A stretch of DNA of 64,000 nt from Corylus avellana (GCF_901000735.1 NC_081544.1:27646095-27710094), one strand, 5' to 3'; counted from the stretch's first letter, positions 1 through 10,651 are shown. Translations and numbers: made by a program. The notes: generated by a model not told the origin, from the letters alone.

Positions 1-2
1 CA

Positions 3-515
3 CAAAACGGGGTTGCCATCCCCAATGCCAATGGTGCCATTCCAACCGTTAATGGTGCCACTGGTCTCCCACTAGGAACTGGCTTAACTGGTACTGCTTT
101 TGCAGGAAATCCAAATGATCAAAACCCACCTCAGATCCAATTGGGGCCTGATGGGTTGGGACTAGGCTTTGGAACGATCACCGTCATTGATGACATATTG
201 ACCTCCAGTCCGGATTTGGGATCACAAACACTGGGAAAAGCTCAAGGAGTTTATGTGGCAAGCTCTGCAGCTGGGACCACCCAGATGATGGCGTTTACGG
301 CTATGATGGAAGGAGGGGAATATAATGACAGCCTAAACTTCTATGGAGTATACAAATTTGGGAGTACTGTTTCATATTTGTCAGTGACAGGAGGGACAGG
401 CAAGTTTAAGAATGCTTATGGGGTTGCGGAAGTACGATCGCTGATACCTCCAGGTCAACATGTCACAGATGGTGCAGAGTCATTGTTGAGGATCACCGTC
501 CATCTAAAATATTAA
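3..515 (+). CDS. Dirigent protein, C-terminal part (5' end outside window)
   Basis: The frame is open from base 3 to a TAA at 513-515, giving 170 visible residues. The first ~45 residues are a Gly/Thr/Leu/Asn/Pro-rich linker with repeated NGA/GTGLTG-like units. A dirigent domain follows, with FGTITVIDDILT, GKAQGVYV, the GGTGKFKNAYGVAEV signature and a C-terminal LRITVHLKY strand. Dirigent proteins are extracellular beta-barrels that steer stereoselective coupling of lignan and lignin radicals. The long linker before the domain is typical of the ESB1/DIR16-type clade involved in Casparian strip lignin, so I place it there by inference. The start codon and signal peptide lie upstream of the window. 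No intron is visible. Confidence 0.9.
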   Translation, partial: QNGVAIPNANGAIPTVNGATGLPLGTGLTGTAFAGNPNDQNPPQIQLGPDGLGLGFGTITVIDDILTSSPDLGSQTLGKAQGVYVASSAAGTTQMMAFTAMMEGGEYNDSLNFYGVYKFGSTVSYLSVTGGTGKFKNAYGVAEVRSLIPPGQHVTDGAESLLRITVHLKY

Positions 516-1060
516 GAATGTATGAGAAAACAGAATGTATGATAAAAATGTATGCTGGTTTGTTTGTGTGGAAGTGAATGTGGGGATGATTAGTATCTAT
601 TAATGTAAGTTATGCAATTGCTGTAAGTGAAGATAATTAAAAATTGTGTTTCTCTTAGTTGTAATCCTGTCATGACTTCTGAAGTGTTCTGCTTTTGGTG
701 ATGGCATATGAAAGATGATGTCTTGGTACTAGATTCCCCTACTAGGGGTACAATTGCTATTATTATTATAGATAATCGAGATATCATTAAAAGTGCAACA
801 CGCCGCAGGTACGCATGAAGTATAATCATGATAACTAAGCATCAAGGAAAAACAAGTATAGTTGTTGAGTAATGAAGAACAAAGACTTGAGCTCCACCAA
901 AGCTGCCTACAATTCTCATGAAACAAAACTAATTCAGCAGCTCTATTTCCAAACAAAAATGTGTAGCAGCAAACACACTGACCAATTACAAATATGGGCG
1001 CTATACACTCGTCTATCAGGTCTAGTGATAGTCAACATACCATATTTACGGCTCCCCCAT
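516..1060. other. Convergent 3' intergenic region
   Basis: About 545 bp between the stop codons of the dirigent gene (+) and the thiazole kinase gene (-). It must hold both 3' UTRs. The short ORFs here have no recognisable domain and I see no repeat or RNA gene. Confidence 0.6.
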
Positions 1061-2076
1061 CTACCGTGACAAGCTGGTTATGTTAACGCGAGAAAGAACA
1101 TCAGCCTCATCAAGCCCATAGAGCGAATCTATCAAGTGCATTCGCAATGTGGCCGGACCCTTGGCCATGTTCATTCCCATCTCACCGGCAACCCCAAATA
1201 TGGATAAGGCCGAAGCTGTTGCTTCAAAAGCATTTACAGGATCAACAGCAACAAAGGCAGCAATGAGGGCAGTGACTGAACATCCTGTTGCTGTAATTCT
1301 TTGCATCATGGGCACCCCATTGTGAGCACCTACAACTCTCTCCCCATCTGTAACAATGTCAACAGCTCCAGACACTGCAACTATGGCACCACTTGCTTGA
1401 GCCAACGACTTTGCAGCTTCCACTGCATCAATTGACTCGTGAGAACTGTCTACACCCTTGAAAGCAAATATTTATTAATTCTTAATATTAAGTATTTTAT
1501 CAAGTAGATTTTCAAAGTATATGTTAATCTAATAAAATTATTTATCGTTTTCGCGATCACCAATTATGCTAAACCTCCAACAGAACAAAGCAAAATCATC
1601 GTATTCTTTAACTGAATTACCTTAGTGGGTCCGACAGAAGCCTTGGAGAGCGCGATGATCTCGGAGGCATTTCCTCGGATAACGCAAGGCTTAAGCTCCA
1701 CAAGCTCCAAGCAAGCCCTTAACCGGAAACCGGAAGCTCCGGCAGCAACGGGATCAAGAACCCACGGCTTGCCGGACTTACACGCCAACTCGGCGGCAGC
1801 CTTCATGGCCGGTAGCCAGTTGGGGGAGAGTGTGCCCACGTTTACGCAGAGCGCGTGGGTGTGAGGGGTGAAGTCCGGGATCTCCTCCACGGAGTGGATC
1901 ATCGCCGGCGATGCTCCCGCGGATAGGAGCGTGTTGGCCATCAGATCCATGGAGACGAAGTTGGTGATGCATTGGATGAGCGGTGATTGGCTTCGGATTG
2001 CGCAGAGGAGTGCCCACGCGTTCGAGGCCCACCTCGTTGAGTCTGGTTTCTCTCTTGGCTTGGTTTCCATTTCCAT
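1061..2076 (-). CDS. THIM: Hydroxyethylthiazole kinase (thiamin salvage)
   Basis: Two exons, 2076-1621 and 1456-1061, are joined in phase 0 across a GT-AG intron (1620-1457) and encode 283 residues. The enzyme phosphorylates 4-methyl-5-(2-hydroxyethyl)thiazole for thiamin phosphate synthesis. Family motifs are clear: QCITNFVSMD, NTLLSAGASPAMIHS, ALCVNVGTL, PWVLDPVAAGASGFR, RGNASEI, VSGAVDIVTDG, and ITATGCSVTALI with the conserved catalytic-type Cys near residue 211. The length matches plant ThiM proteins. I chose the ATG at 2076; another ATG follows two codons later (2070). The open frame continues upstream to 2157 but has no ATG there and runs into MITE sequence. The gene converges with the dirigent gene. 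Confidence 0.95.
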
Positions 2077-2133
2077 GTGTTGCGATTTGAGTCGCTCAAA
2101 GAAGAGAACCAAGGTGTGTTTTTTTTCTTTAAA

Positions 2134-2453
2134 GCACCCCCCTTGAGCCACCCCCAAATGGCCAAGGATTTTTTTCTTTTATTTTTTTTGAAAAAATATA
2201 TTTTTTTAATTTTTATTTTTTTTTAAAAAAAAATTAATTAGGTTGCCACGTCATCACTGAGGACGTGTCCACTTGTGCTAAATGTCAACTTTTAATTGGT
2301 CCAGTATCAGTCCGTTAAGTCAACTAACGGTTAACGGACATAATTATTAATTTGGTCATTTATATAATCACAGGGATCTCATGTGATAAAAATCAAATCT
2401 TAAGAATAAAAAAATAAAGTTATGAAACGTCAGGGTATTAGGTATTTAACCCT
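2134..2453. mobile_element. Half copy of a palindromic MITE family
   Basis: This stretch is homologous to one arm and part of the centre of the full palindromic element at 28911-29430. It contains the GAGCCACCCCCAAATGGCC centre, a CCACGTCATC / TCAAC / ATTGGTCC arm, GTTAAGTCAACTAACGGT, GTGATAAAAATCAAA, and the terminal GGTATTTAACCCT at 2441-2453. The other arm is missing. It begins about 60 bp upstream of the THIM start codon, so it probably contributes to that gene's promoter or leader. Confidence 0.75.
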
Positions 2454-2917
2454 CGCAAAAAAAAAAAAATTATGAAACATGTTGGATTTAAAAAAAATAT
2501 AATTATTAATTTTTAAATTAAATGATACATATTGTATCATTCTATATTTAATAAATTAAAACATTAAAAATAATCTAAAAATGATAAATGTGATGTGATA
2601 AAATCTTAATGAATTATTTTAAAAATAATAATCTTTTTTTTTTAATTCTTGAATTATTGGTAAAAAGAAATCTAAAAGATCCTAATTGTGTCTTGTCCAT
2701 TTTTATTATGGGCTTTTGTTTTTAGACATAACATTTTTACTATGGGGTTCATGTAAATTTGGTTTAGAAACTAGTTTTATAATTTTTTTTTTACCAATTC
2801 TGATCCCAATTAAATGAAAATATTCTATAGAATTTGGTAGTATTACCTCAATTATTGTCTTCATATTTAATGGTAAAAATTTTATCAAGTCAGTATTTGT
2901 CACATGTAACAACTTCA
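2454..2917. other. AT-rich intergenic, no gene seen
   Basis: Very AT-rich DNA with several homopolymer runs between the MITE remnant and the S-protein promoter repeats. A short minus-strand ORF (2706-2918) has low-complexity composition and no recognisable domain. Confidence 0.5.
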
Positions 2918-3140
2918 CATTTATACCATATTCCCCTTTATTTTAGAATTTAGAACAGAAATAACAAAATTTGAAAACAACCATTGATACTATGATAATG
3001 TAATATTCACATCAACCACCATTATAATATGCAAGAGCTTAATATAAATAACAACTTAACATTTATATATACCATATATATTTTTCCCCTTATTTTAGAA
3101 TTTAGAACAGAAATAACAAAGTTTGAAAACAACCATTGAA
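2918..3140 (+). repeat. Duplicated ~75-bp block upstream of S-protein gene
   Basis: Two diverged direct copies (about 2918-2993 and 3058-3140, period about 140 bp) share CATTTATA(TA)nCCATAT, TTTTAGAATTTAGAACAG, AAATAACAAA and TTTGAAAACAACCATTGA. The second copy ends about 40 bp before a TATA box, so the duplication lies in the promoter of the S-protein homologue. Confidence 0.75.
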
Positions 3141-3177
3141 GTTATAGTCTTGAACATGAGAATATGCAAATGCAGCC

Positions 3178-3186
3178 CTATAAATA
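3178..3186 (+). promoter_or_regulatory. TATA box of the S-protein homologue
   Basis: CTATAAATA lies 79-87 bp upstream of the ATG at 3265. That spacing allows transcription to start near 3210-3215 with a leader of roughly 50 nt. It is the only good TATA match just upstream of this intronless gene. Confidence 0.55.
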
Positions 3187-3264
3187 ATATGCAAATGCTT
3201 AACACAATATTCACTTCACCCACCATTCCCAACAAAAAATTACAGACAAATAATTTAAACTAGG

Positions 3265-3696
3265 ATGATGAATCCATTCAGTATTGAAAATGTAGTATTG
3301 AAGGTGTTGATGCTTGTGTTGCTGGTGGCAACCACGAGCAATGCCGCTGCTGTCGATGACGACAGAACACGCGTCCAAATTACTAACAATTTGGGTTCGA
3401 ACATGACGCTTTCGATTCTTTGTCGATCCAATAAGGGGGAGTATCTGGGAAACCAACGAATCGTCCCAAATAGAAGCTATGAAATCAGTTTCCATCCAAG
3501 CTTCAAGGGGACCAAGTCCTTCTTTTGTAGGTTTCTGTGGCATGGAGCCAAAACTCGTTTTTTTGTTATTTATAGGATGGACAGGGACCAAAGCATATGC
3601 AACCTCCAATGTTTGTGGAGTATCAAAACAGAAGCCACTTGCTTGTTTAACAAACACACTAATAAGTACGACATATGCTTTCCTTGGACCTCCTAG
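3265..3696 (+). CDS. S-protein homologue (plant self-incompatibility S1 family)
   Basis: A single-exon gene of 143 residues. A hydrophobic signal peptide covers about residues 1-27 (VLKVLMLVLLVATTSNA). The mature part carries the S1 pattern: VQITNNLGSNMTLSILC, a GxxLGNxRIVPN turn, SYEISFHP, FFCRFLW, the CNLQCLWSI core, CLF and the closing YDICFPW. Six cysteines fall in the mature region, and NMT and NRS are possible N-glycosylation sites. The family includes the Papaver stigma S-determinants and many small secreted proteins of unknown role in other plants, so self-incompatibility function should not be assumed. The start is the first of two adjacent ATG codons. Confidence 0.92.
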   Translation: MMNPFSIENVVLKVLMLVLLVATTSNAAAVDDDRTRVQITNNLGSNMTLSILCRSNKGEYLGNQRIVPNRSYEISFHPSFKGTKSFFCRFLWHGAKTRFFVIYRMDRDQSICNLQCLWSIKTEATCLFNKHTNKYDICFPWTS

Positions 3697-4119
3697 AAAT
3701 CACATGATGTGATAATAAGGGATTTACATATATATATTTTTTTCTAACAAGGATTTACATGTTATATATGTACTCCTTAATCTTAAATCTAATAAGAGTT
3801 ATGAGGGTTTGAGTGATTCCCATTCTTTCTTTAATAAGTGAACCATCTTTAGCTTGTTGATCATCACTTCTTTCATTAGTTGTTAAAAAGAATATGAAGT
3901 TGGTCGGATATTCTCTGGTCATAGCTACAAATAAATAGAATCGTTATTTTCTTCCAGTATCATGTTAATTACACCCATATATGGTTTGTATAGTTGAAAA
4001 ATTAAAATGCTATGAGATATTAACAAAATTGGCCAGAAAACATAAGGGATTTGTAGATAGATTTTACCCTAAAATTTTTCTCTCTTCTTCAATTTTCATT
4101 ATTTCTTGCAAAGGCAACG
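3697..4119. other. Intergenic, no gene seen
   Basis: The 3' flank of the S-protein gene, AT-rich, with no ORF or repeat I recognise. Confidence 0.5.
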
Positions 4120-4560
4120 CCATTGGACTTAACAACCCGAATACCTGACTCGCTTAACCTATGAGCCAAGCATCCAAGTCTCACTATAAAAGGGACATGT
4201 TCTCCCAAAGGCAAGCATGTTCTCTCTCTTCGTGATACTCTCCCTTCGATTTTTATCTCTCAAGCAAAAGACTAACTTTAAGTATTGAAATGTTGTCGAT
4301 CTCTTGAGAGACCGACCGCCGACGGACTCCAACCGTTCAAAACTATCTAAACAGCTGTTGGGCCTAGCAACCCGAATATCTGGCCCACTCACCATAGGGT
4401 CCAAGCATCCAATCTCACTATAAAAAGGAATACTCTCTCCCACAGGCAAGACATATATATCTCTCTATATCTTATATTCTACCTTCGATAAGCAGAAGAC
4501 TAACTTAAGCAGGAGATTTATTGCCGATCCGATTGTCCGAAAACTATCCGAACACTCTCC
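4120..4560 (+). mobile_element. Tandem LTR-like fragment with two TATA boxes
   Basis: Two diverged copies (about 4120-4354 and 4355-4560, period 235 bp) share AACCCGAATA, CCAAGCATCCAA, TCTCACTATAAAA, TTCTCCC-A-AGGCAAG, and AAGCA-AAGACTAACTT-AAG. A TATAAAA box followed by an ACTAACTTAAG motif is the usual core-promoter and U5 layout of plant LTRs and TRIMs, so I read these as solo-LTR-type remnants. No PBS, polypurine tract or coding part is attached. They lie 400-840 bp upstream of the GT14 start codon. Confidence 0.5.
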
Positions 4561-4957
4561 AAATAAAAGTGAAAGTGATGCATTTCTTCCTCATCTGGAG
4601 CCAGAGTTGCTGAGTTGGATTCATAGAACATCAAAAACTAGGGAGCAAGTCTCGTTCTCACAACCTCTATATCTGTCTCACGGCGCGCGCGGGGACACAG
4701 TCGTGCGGTAGTTTTTGGTAAGCCTCTCTCTTCCGCACACGACCAAAAAACTAAGCAGACAGACAACACATCGAAGCAAGCATCGAGTAGAGACAACAAA
4801 AAGGTGAAACTTGTAAATCAAGAAAGAACTCAACACTCCCAACACACCCACAACCACATAGTAAAACACCATAAAAAATTATAAAGAAAAACCAATACCA
4901 AATCCATCTCTCTCCGCAACCAAACCCACCCGAAGAAAGAAACAGGAGAGACAAACG
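4561..4957 (+). promoter_or_regulatory. Proximal upstream region / 5' UTR of GT14 gene
   Basis: About 400 bp, becoming purine- and C-rich toward the ATG, as in plant leaders. Minus-strand ORFs here are antisense to the low-complexity leader and start of the GT14 gene and have no domain signature. I cannot place the transcription start. Confidence 0.4.
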
Positions 4958-7900
4958 ATGCAAAATCCGCCATCACCACCGCCACCTGGACATCCACCCT
5001 TCATATCCACCAGCATAACCACCATTTCCAAGGACCCCAAGACCACCCTATACGTTATCTTAGCCATTTCCCTTTTCTCCCTCTTCTTCTTCCTCTCCCT
5101 CTCCTCCTCCTCCGCCTCCACCTCTTCCTCCCAACCCCGAGCAGACCCGTTCCTCTTCCCGTCACACCAAACCCACCAGGTCCTCTTCCCCAACCCCAAC
5201 TCTGAACCCACCCCTCCCTCAATCGCCTACCTCATCTCCGGATCCGCCGGAGATTTGGGTCGGATCCTCCGCCTACTCTTGGCCACCTACCACCCCAGGA
5301 ACTTCTACCTCCTCCACCTAGACCTCTCCGCTCCCCAGACCGACCGCGACGCTCTCGCTCTCATGGTCCAATCCGTGCCCGTTTTCAAAGCTGCCCGGAA
5401 TGTCAATGTCATTGGCAAGGCCGGCTTCGCGTACCCAAAGGGCTCGTCTACGATCCCCTCCACCCTCCACGGCGCTTCCATACTGCTCCGACTGTCGTCG
5501 AATTGGGATTGGTTTGTCAGTCTCAATGCCGCTGATTACCCACTTGTCACACAAGATGGTACAGTGTCGTTGGAGTTTTTGTTGGCATTGCTTTTGGGTT
5601 TACACTGGCCTGATTTGTAGGTGTTTTGTGCTTTTGATTGGTTTTCTGATGTGAGTTTTTGTGGGTTTGCAGATCTTCTTCACATTTTGTCATTTCTGCC
5701 CAAAGATCTTAACTTTGTGAATCATTCAAGTTACATTGGCTGGAGAGAGTATGATATAATTACTTCTCAGATTTGTGAAATTTGTTGGGTTGTGTAAATT
5801 ATAAGGTTTTGGCTTGTGTTTTTGGTGCTTTATAGGTCTAGGAGGTTGAAACCGATAATTGTTGATCCGGGGCTTTATCTTTCGGAGAAAACTGGGATGT
5901 TTTATGCTTCTCAGAAAAGGGATTTGCCTAATGCCTTCCTGCTGTTTACAGGTGTGGCTTTATCTTATATGCTCGGTAATTGTTTGAGTACTTTCAGTCA
6001 TTCAGTTTAATGATTGTTTGGGTACTACCAAGCAATGAAAAGCTCGATCGGGATTGTTTCATCCCACTAGCAAGTTTTGAGTTACATATGCGATATTGAA
6101 ATAGTGAGGAATAGGTGCATAACTAATGAGGAATACTAAATAAAGGTAGAGATATGGTTGTACAAGAAAACGATATCTAGTTTTGTTTCCACAGCTTTCC
6201 TAGAAAGATTTCCCTGATCGAGCTTTTCATTGCTTATTGGTATGATTCTGGCAATTTGAATTGCAGCATTTAAGTTTCAGTTAATGGGACCATTGAATTA
6301 ATTTTTTTATGACTGGAACCCCCCAAGGCAGGGTCACTTTGTTTACCCACTCTTGAAGTTCCCGGACCCGTGTAATTAATCAACATAGAATATTTATTTG
6401 CATTTGGGTATGAAAGTACTAGGTTTCTCAGATAGTACTGGGCCTTGCTCCCTCAGTTCCAGGGGGAACATACACCTCCTTCTTTGCGACACCGCCATTC
6501 ATCCCATAGGGGGAGTATTGCATTAGAAAATGACATGTTAAAAGATAGGACATTGAGAGAGTATGATTTATGAACTCTACTCTGTGCGATTATAAAATTG
6601 TTTAATTTGGGTGGTTTATCAATTCTAGTCTTGTGCTTGATGGGGTTGGACATAAAGGAACTGAGAACTCTATGCTGTATTTTCTTGAGTACTGGTGCTA
6701 TAACTACATTTTTGGAGCAAGGATCTTGAAGCAGCTATTAGCTCAAGACCACAACATTACTCTTGAGCTTGAAATTTGGTTATTAATCCTGTGCTGGTCT
6801 TGCCTGTAGAGAAAGGAAAGTGGAAAGAAGCACATTTGGTTCATTTTTGGCATTGTCAATGGTGCCAAACATTTGATAAGTAGTCGGATCTTGCAGTTTT
6901 GGCCTCTGTCATTCTATTTGTCTCTTCATTTTTATGTAGAACATAAAAATTGGGTGGTGATTCCTGTTGATAGAAGGTTGTTGCTTGATGTAGAGGTGAT
7001 GTATAGAGGAGCTAGAGGTTCGTATGAAAACCAGCAATTTCCATTGCAACATAGTGATTTTTATTTATTGGTTTCATGCTTTTTTGTGGATGCGAAAGTG
7101 GTAGGCCCCCCAGAAACCCCTTAGTTGAAGAGAGTGGGTTCTGTTGCTCTGATTCCTTTTTAGAGATTTGAGACTGAGCCAGTGCCTTAAAAATACTCAC
7201 ACACTGATAGAGAGATCACCAAGAGGTGTAGAGAACTTATGTGGAATTGTAAGATACAGAAATTCAAATAATCCGCTCTGAGCTTAAATTCAAAAGGTTG
7301 AATCAATAGAGATTTTAAACAAGATCATTGATATGAACATAAAGGAATTTTTTTTATTTTTTTAAGTAATCATGATTTGAATTATTCAGTAAGCTTTTGC
7401 CTGATTTAGGACCGATGAATATCATGGTTATGTGATGTAGTTTGGTTGGGTACTGGAGGTCTCAAATTGTACCTTAACTTGACACAAAACATCCAGTTGA
7501 AAATCTGTTGGCTTAGAATTTCAAAATAACCAACATTAGGAAGTTTCTATTTTGATGATGATTTAAATGTTGTTTTGTATTGAGGAGTGTTGCTTAAGAA
7601 CATTTTTGTATGTGTGAAATACCCAAGTCTTCAACTATGGAGTTCTTGGCAACTGGTTTGACAAAAATTCGTCGTTGTGGTTAATCATTATTGCCAGGGC
7701 TGTTTATTTGTTTCCATTGCCTTCCAATCAGAAATATCCAGTCTACAACATCAAAATCAGAAGCAACCAAATAGCTCTAGCAATATCATGACCATTCTTT
7801 ACTTGTTTGTCATTAAGATTTACAAGAGTGTGAGCCATATTTTTACCCATTTGAAGTTCTTTTGTGTGAATAATTTTACTCAGCCCATTAAACTGTTGTT

Positions 7901-8854
7901 TGTATGTTTATAGTGTAATGCATCGATCTAAGTTCCTAGTTAACTGTGATTATGTTGTGCTGTACCATTCAAAAATAGCGTCGACTATATGAATTCTATT
8001 TCATTTCGAGTTTTATGGTGTCACAGTTGGATATCTATGACAGATTCTAATACTTCAACTTTTCCTACAGAACACTTGAAATTATTACACTTGCATGTAA
8101 TTGCTGTTGTGTTAAGACCAGGGATCTATTGGGAAAAGAAAAATGTAGACCATTAGCCCACCCTGAATTATTTATTAAAAATAGCACATTGAATAGGCAA
8201 TGTGAAACTTATTTTTCCCTCCCTTATAGCATGGGCATTTCATACTGGGAAAACTTTTTAGGAGCATTAGTTTGTCCCATCCCTAACAAAAAATTAAATA
8301 AATGGTCAAACTGACACTTAATTTTCCTTTTTTATGCAGGTTCGTCTTTCTCCATTTTAAGTCGAAAATTTATTGAGTTCTGCATCCTGGGTACAGACAA
8401 CCTCCCGAGGACTCTACTGATGTATTTTGCAAACACTCTATCATCCCTTTCCAGTTACTTCCCCACCATTCTTTGTAATTCCCATAAGTTCAACAGAACT
8501 GTCATAAACCACAACTTACAATATGCTGCCTTTGACAAGCCTTCTAGCGCTGAGCCCCGCCTACTCAGTTCCAATGATTTTGAGGTTATGATTCAGAGTG
8601 GGGCAGCGTTCGCCACACGATTCAAATCAGATGATCCGATGCTTGATCGCATTGACCGAGAGATATTGGGGCGCGAACATGACAATGTAATCCCTGGTGG
8701 CTGGTGCTTAGGTGAGTCTGGAAATCGCACATGTTCGGTTTGGGGAAATGCTGATGTTCTTAGGCCTGGTCTTGGAGCAAGAAGACTTGAAAAGAGAATT
8801 GTTGAATTGCTCTCAAATGGTACATTTCGGTCTCAGCAATGTATGGTTGAGTGA
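4958..8854 (+). CDS. GT14 family glycosyltransferase (Core-2/I-branching, GlcAT14-like)
   Basis: Four exons, 4958-5558, 5673-5748, 5836-5951 and 8340-8854, all GT-AG with phases that join cleanly, encode 435 residues. It is a type II Golgi membrane protein: a Pro-rich cytosolic tail, a signal anchor near residues 29-50, a Ser-rich stem, then the GT14 domain. Visible motifs are SIAYLISGSAGD, FYLLHLDLSAP, NWDWFVSLNAADYPLVTQDD, LNFVNHSSYIGW, KPIIVDPGLY, DNLPRTLLMYFAN, and VIPGGWC near the C-terminus. Characterised plant relatives transfer glucuronic acid onto arabinogalactan-protein glycans; the exact substrate here is inferred. The third intron (5952-8339) is unusually long at 2.4 kb. Best match from memory is the At3g24040 type. 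Confidence 0.93.
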
Positions 8855-9427
8855 TCTGATTCTGGTTTCCACTAGAATGAACCATAACCCACAAAACAAA
8901 ACAAAAAGGGGAGTTAAAAGTTGAGAGAATGAGATGCTTTGATTTGCTTACCAAAAGAAAAACTTTAGGATAGATGTTAGTTCAATCAGCTGATTATTTT
9001 AGCAAAACTGAGGTTTTTAGCTCATTCAAGATGAGATTATTGGAAAGTGTGTTTTGCAAATGATTTTACTATTAGGGTTGACTGAAGTGCCTTTAGGGTT
9101 GATATGTAAAATTCTGGTTTTCATTATATTTCCAACAGAAATACCATGTTGGATTGCAATAGTAGATCGAACTTTCATATTCATAGATTCTGCAACTCCC
9201 GTTCTTAGAATTTTTCTGACTTTTATTTCTCAAACTCGGGAGTTTGTCCTGTGACTCCTGGAGTGAGTCTGAGGAGACTTGAGCATGCTTGCTTCTTTGG
9301 AATATAGGTTGAGCACACACCACACAATTGACCCCCGAGAAGTTTCTGAGATGGGTGTTCTTGCAATTCATCATCTGAGATGGGCAATTTTTTGGCAGGA
9401 ATTTCATCAAAATTTGCGGTTATCCCA
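8855..9427. other. 3' flank of GT14 gene, no gene seen
   Basis: Intergenic sequence. The overlapping minus-strand ORFs at 9093-9450 have no recognisable domain and irregular composition, so I do not call a gene. Confidence 0.5.
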
Positions 9428-9575
9428 TTAGCCACCATTGACTTCTTCAAGGTCTCAAAACATTAGGAAAACCATTTGTGATGGCAAGTCACGTTAACGC
9501 CATTTTGGCTGTGGCAATAGAGCAGTACTATTTTTTATACCGACAAACACCTTAAACGCTTTAGTAGACAACATT
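9428..9575 (-). repeat. 3'-flank module of the defensin-like array, copy 1
   Basis: It shares GCCACCATTGA, CTCAAAACATTAGG, ACCATTTGTGATGGCAAG, a GTGGCAATAGAGCAGTACTA core, and CGACAAACACCTTAAA / TTTAGTAGACAACA with copies at 11373-11480 (plus its tail near 11765-11815), 16830-16930 and 19700-19830. Each copy lies just beyond the 3' end of a minus-strand defensin-like gene, so it marks the edge of the tandemly duplicated unit. Confidence 0.75.
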
Positions 9576-10060
9576 TAAAAAAAAAAATGAGGACAACAAT
9601 AGACCCAAGTACAAAAATTAACAGTGCAAGTAAATGAAACAAAGTAGGAAATGGGCCAAATAAATGGCCTGGTCCCCTCTAAAGGACCGCATAAAATGGT
9701 TTTAAAAGTAAAAGGAGTACAGGAAGAATCATAAACCTCAAGAAGTTTACAAACCCTAATTACAGGTATAAGAACTCCATGAGGTCCAAACCTATCTGCA
9801 CCCTAGCACATAACAACATCGATCACCCGAAGGAAGTCATTACAGGAAAGGCATTAGTAAGATCCGAATCTAGAACCAAAGAGAAATGAGTACTGTTTCC
9901 GAAAGTACTAGTCACAAAACAGCAGAAAATACATGGAAACAAAGGAAAAAACAGAAAAATAAAAACTACAAGCGGAAATATAACACAAAACCCAACAACC
10001 AGAAGTGACAGCAGTGAAGAAGGTGGAGGAGCGGCAGAGAAGCGATCAACATTTTTTGTT
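9576..10060 (-). other. Purine-rich unique DNA, possible LINE 3' end
   Basis: Between the flank module and the first defensin-like gene. A segment around 9640-9710 (AGGAAATGGGCC, GGCCTGGTCCCCTCT) resembles 38540-38570, which lies next to a poly-T run. This may be an old LINE 3' end on the minus strand, but no coding part is visible. Confidence 0.25.
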
Positions 10061-10188
10061 CACATCAAACACTTGATTACAAGCATGGTAATTAAAGTAG
10101 TTTAGAAAGTAATGGTGGCAATTGCCAAATTAAGGTTTGTGTATGAGACAGGACACGTTGCTCCTAATGAAGCTATAGAACGTCGTCG

Positions 10189-10224
10189 TCCCAACTGCAT
10201 GCAATGCATTTTCAGTAGTTGGGA
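10189..10224 (-). promoter_or_regulatory. Stop-proximal hairpin of defensin-like gene A
   Basis: The perfect 8-bp arms TCCCAACT (10189-10196) and AGTTGGGA (10217-10224) enclose a 20-nt loop that starts one base after the stop codon. The same arms occur at 19893-19900 and 19918-19925 beside the other intact copy. The broken copies have lost one arm. It may be a 3' UTR structure or simple inheritance from the duplication. Confidence 0.5.
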
Positions 10225-10225
10225 T

Positions 10226-10610
10226 TTAGCATATGCCCCAGCAGATGCATGCATAAGCAACAGAACCCATAACACATTTTCCATTACTTGCTTGCTTCTT
10301 CTCCTTGCAAAACCTGTCACATTTCGCTGAGTTGAAGCGGGAGTTACAGAACTTGCCGGTTGTATGCTTACAGACTCGATCTTGATAATCATCTCCTCGT
10401 GAGTGCTGTTATAATACAAACAGATCGTCAGAGAGAGATCAGAAAAATGTGCATTAAATATACAGAAACTGGAAAATATATACATATATATGCTAGCTTC
10501 TTGTTATATATCCTTAGAAACAAATATGAGCTACACCTACTCACCTGCGTTTGCAGAAGGAGGATGATGAAGAAAGTGACGATTGCAACAAGTTTAAGAG
10601 CCTTTGCCAT
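10226..10610 (-). CDS. Defensin-like cysteine-rich secreted peptide, copy A (intact)
   Basis: Exon 1 (10610-10545) encodes a 22-residue signal peptide, MAKALKLVAIVTFFII then LLLQTQ, ending at a CAG|GTGAGT donor. A 139-bp intron ends in AACAG. Exon 2 (10405-10226) continues in phase 0 for 59 residues to TAA, so the precursor has 81 residues. The mature part has eight cysteines spaced C-x7-C-x8-C-x3-C-x10-C-x8-C-x1-C-x3-C, the layout of the cysteine-stabilised alpha-beta fold of plant defensin-like proteins. The usual role is secreted antimicrobial or signalling peptide; the target is unknown. Larger ORFs over this exon are shadow frames. TATA box at 10652-10663. Confidence 0.85.
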
Positions 10611-10651
10611 TTTTGTCACTCACTTGTGCTAAATAGAATGAGGCCTCAGGG

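Noticed and set aside
2077..2157. Extension of THIM upstream to 2157
   Set aside because: No ATG opens it, and the sequence runs into MITE DNA. The plant family starts near the ATG at 2076.
10102..10485. 127-residue minus-strand ORF over the first defensin-like exon
   Set aside because: It is in the wrong frame. The spliced frame gives a signal peptide plus eight regularly spaced cysteines, and the same holds for the ORFs at 17047-17658 and 19830-20063.
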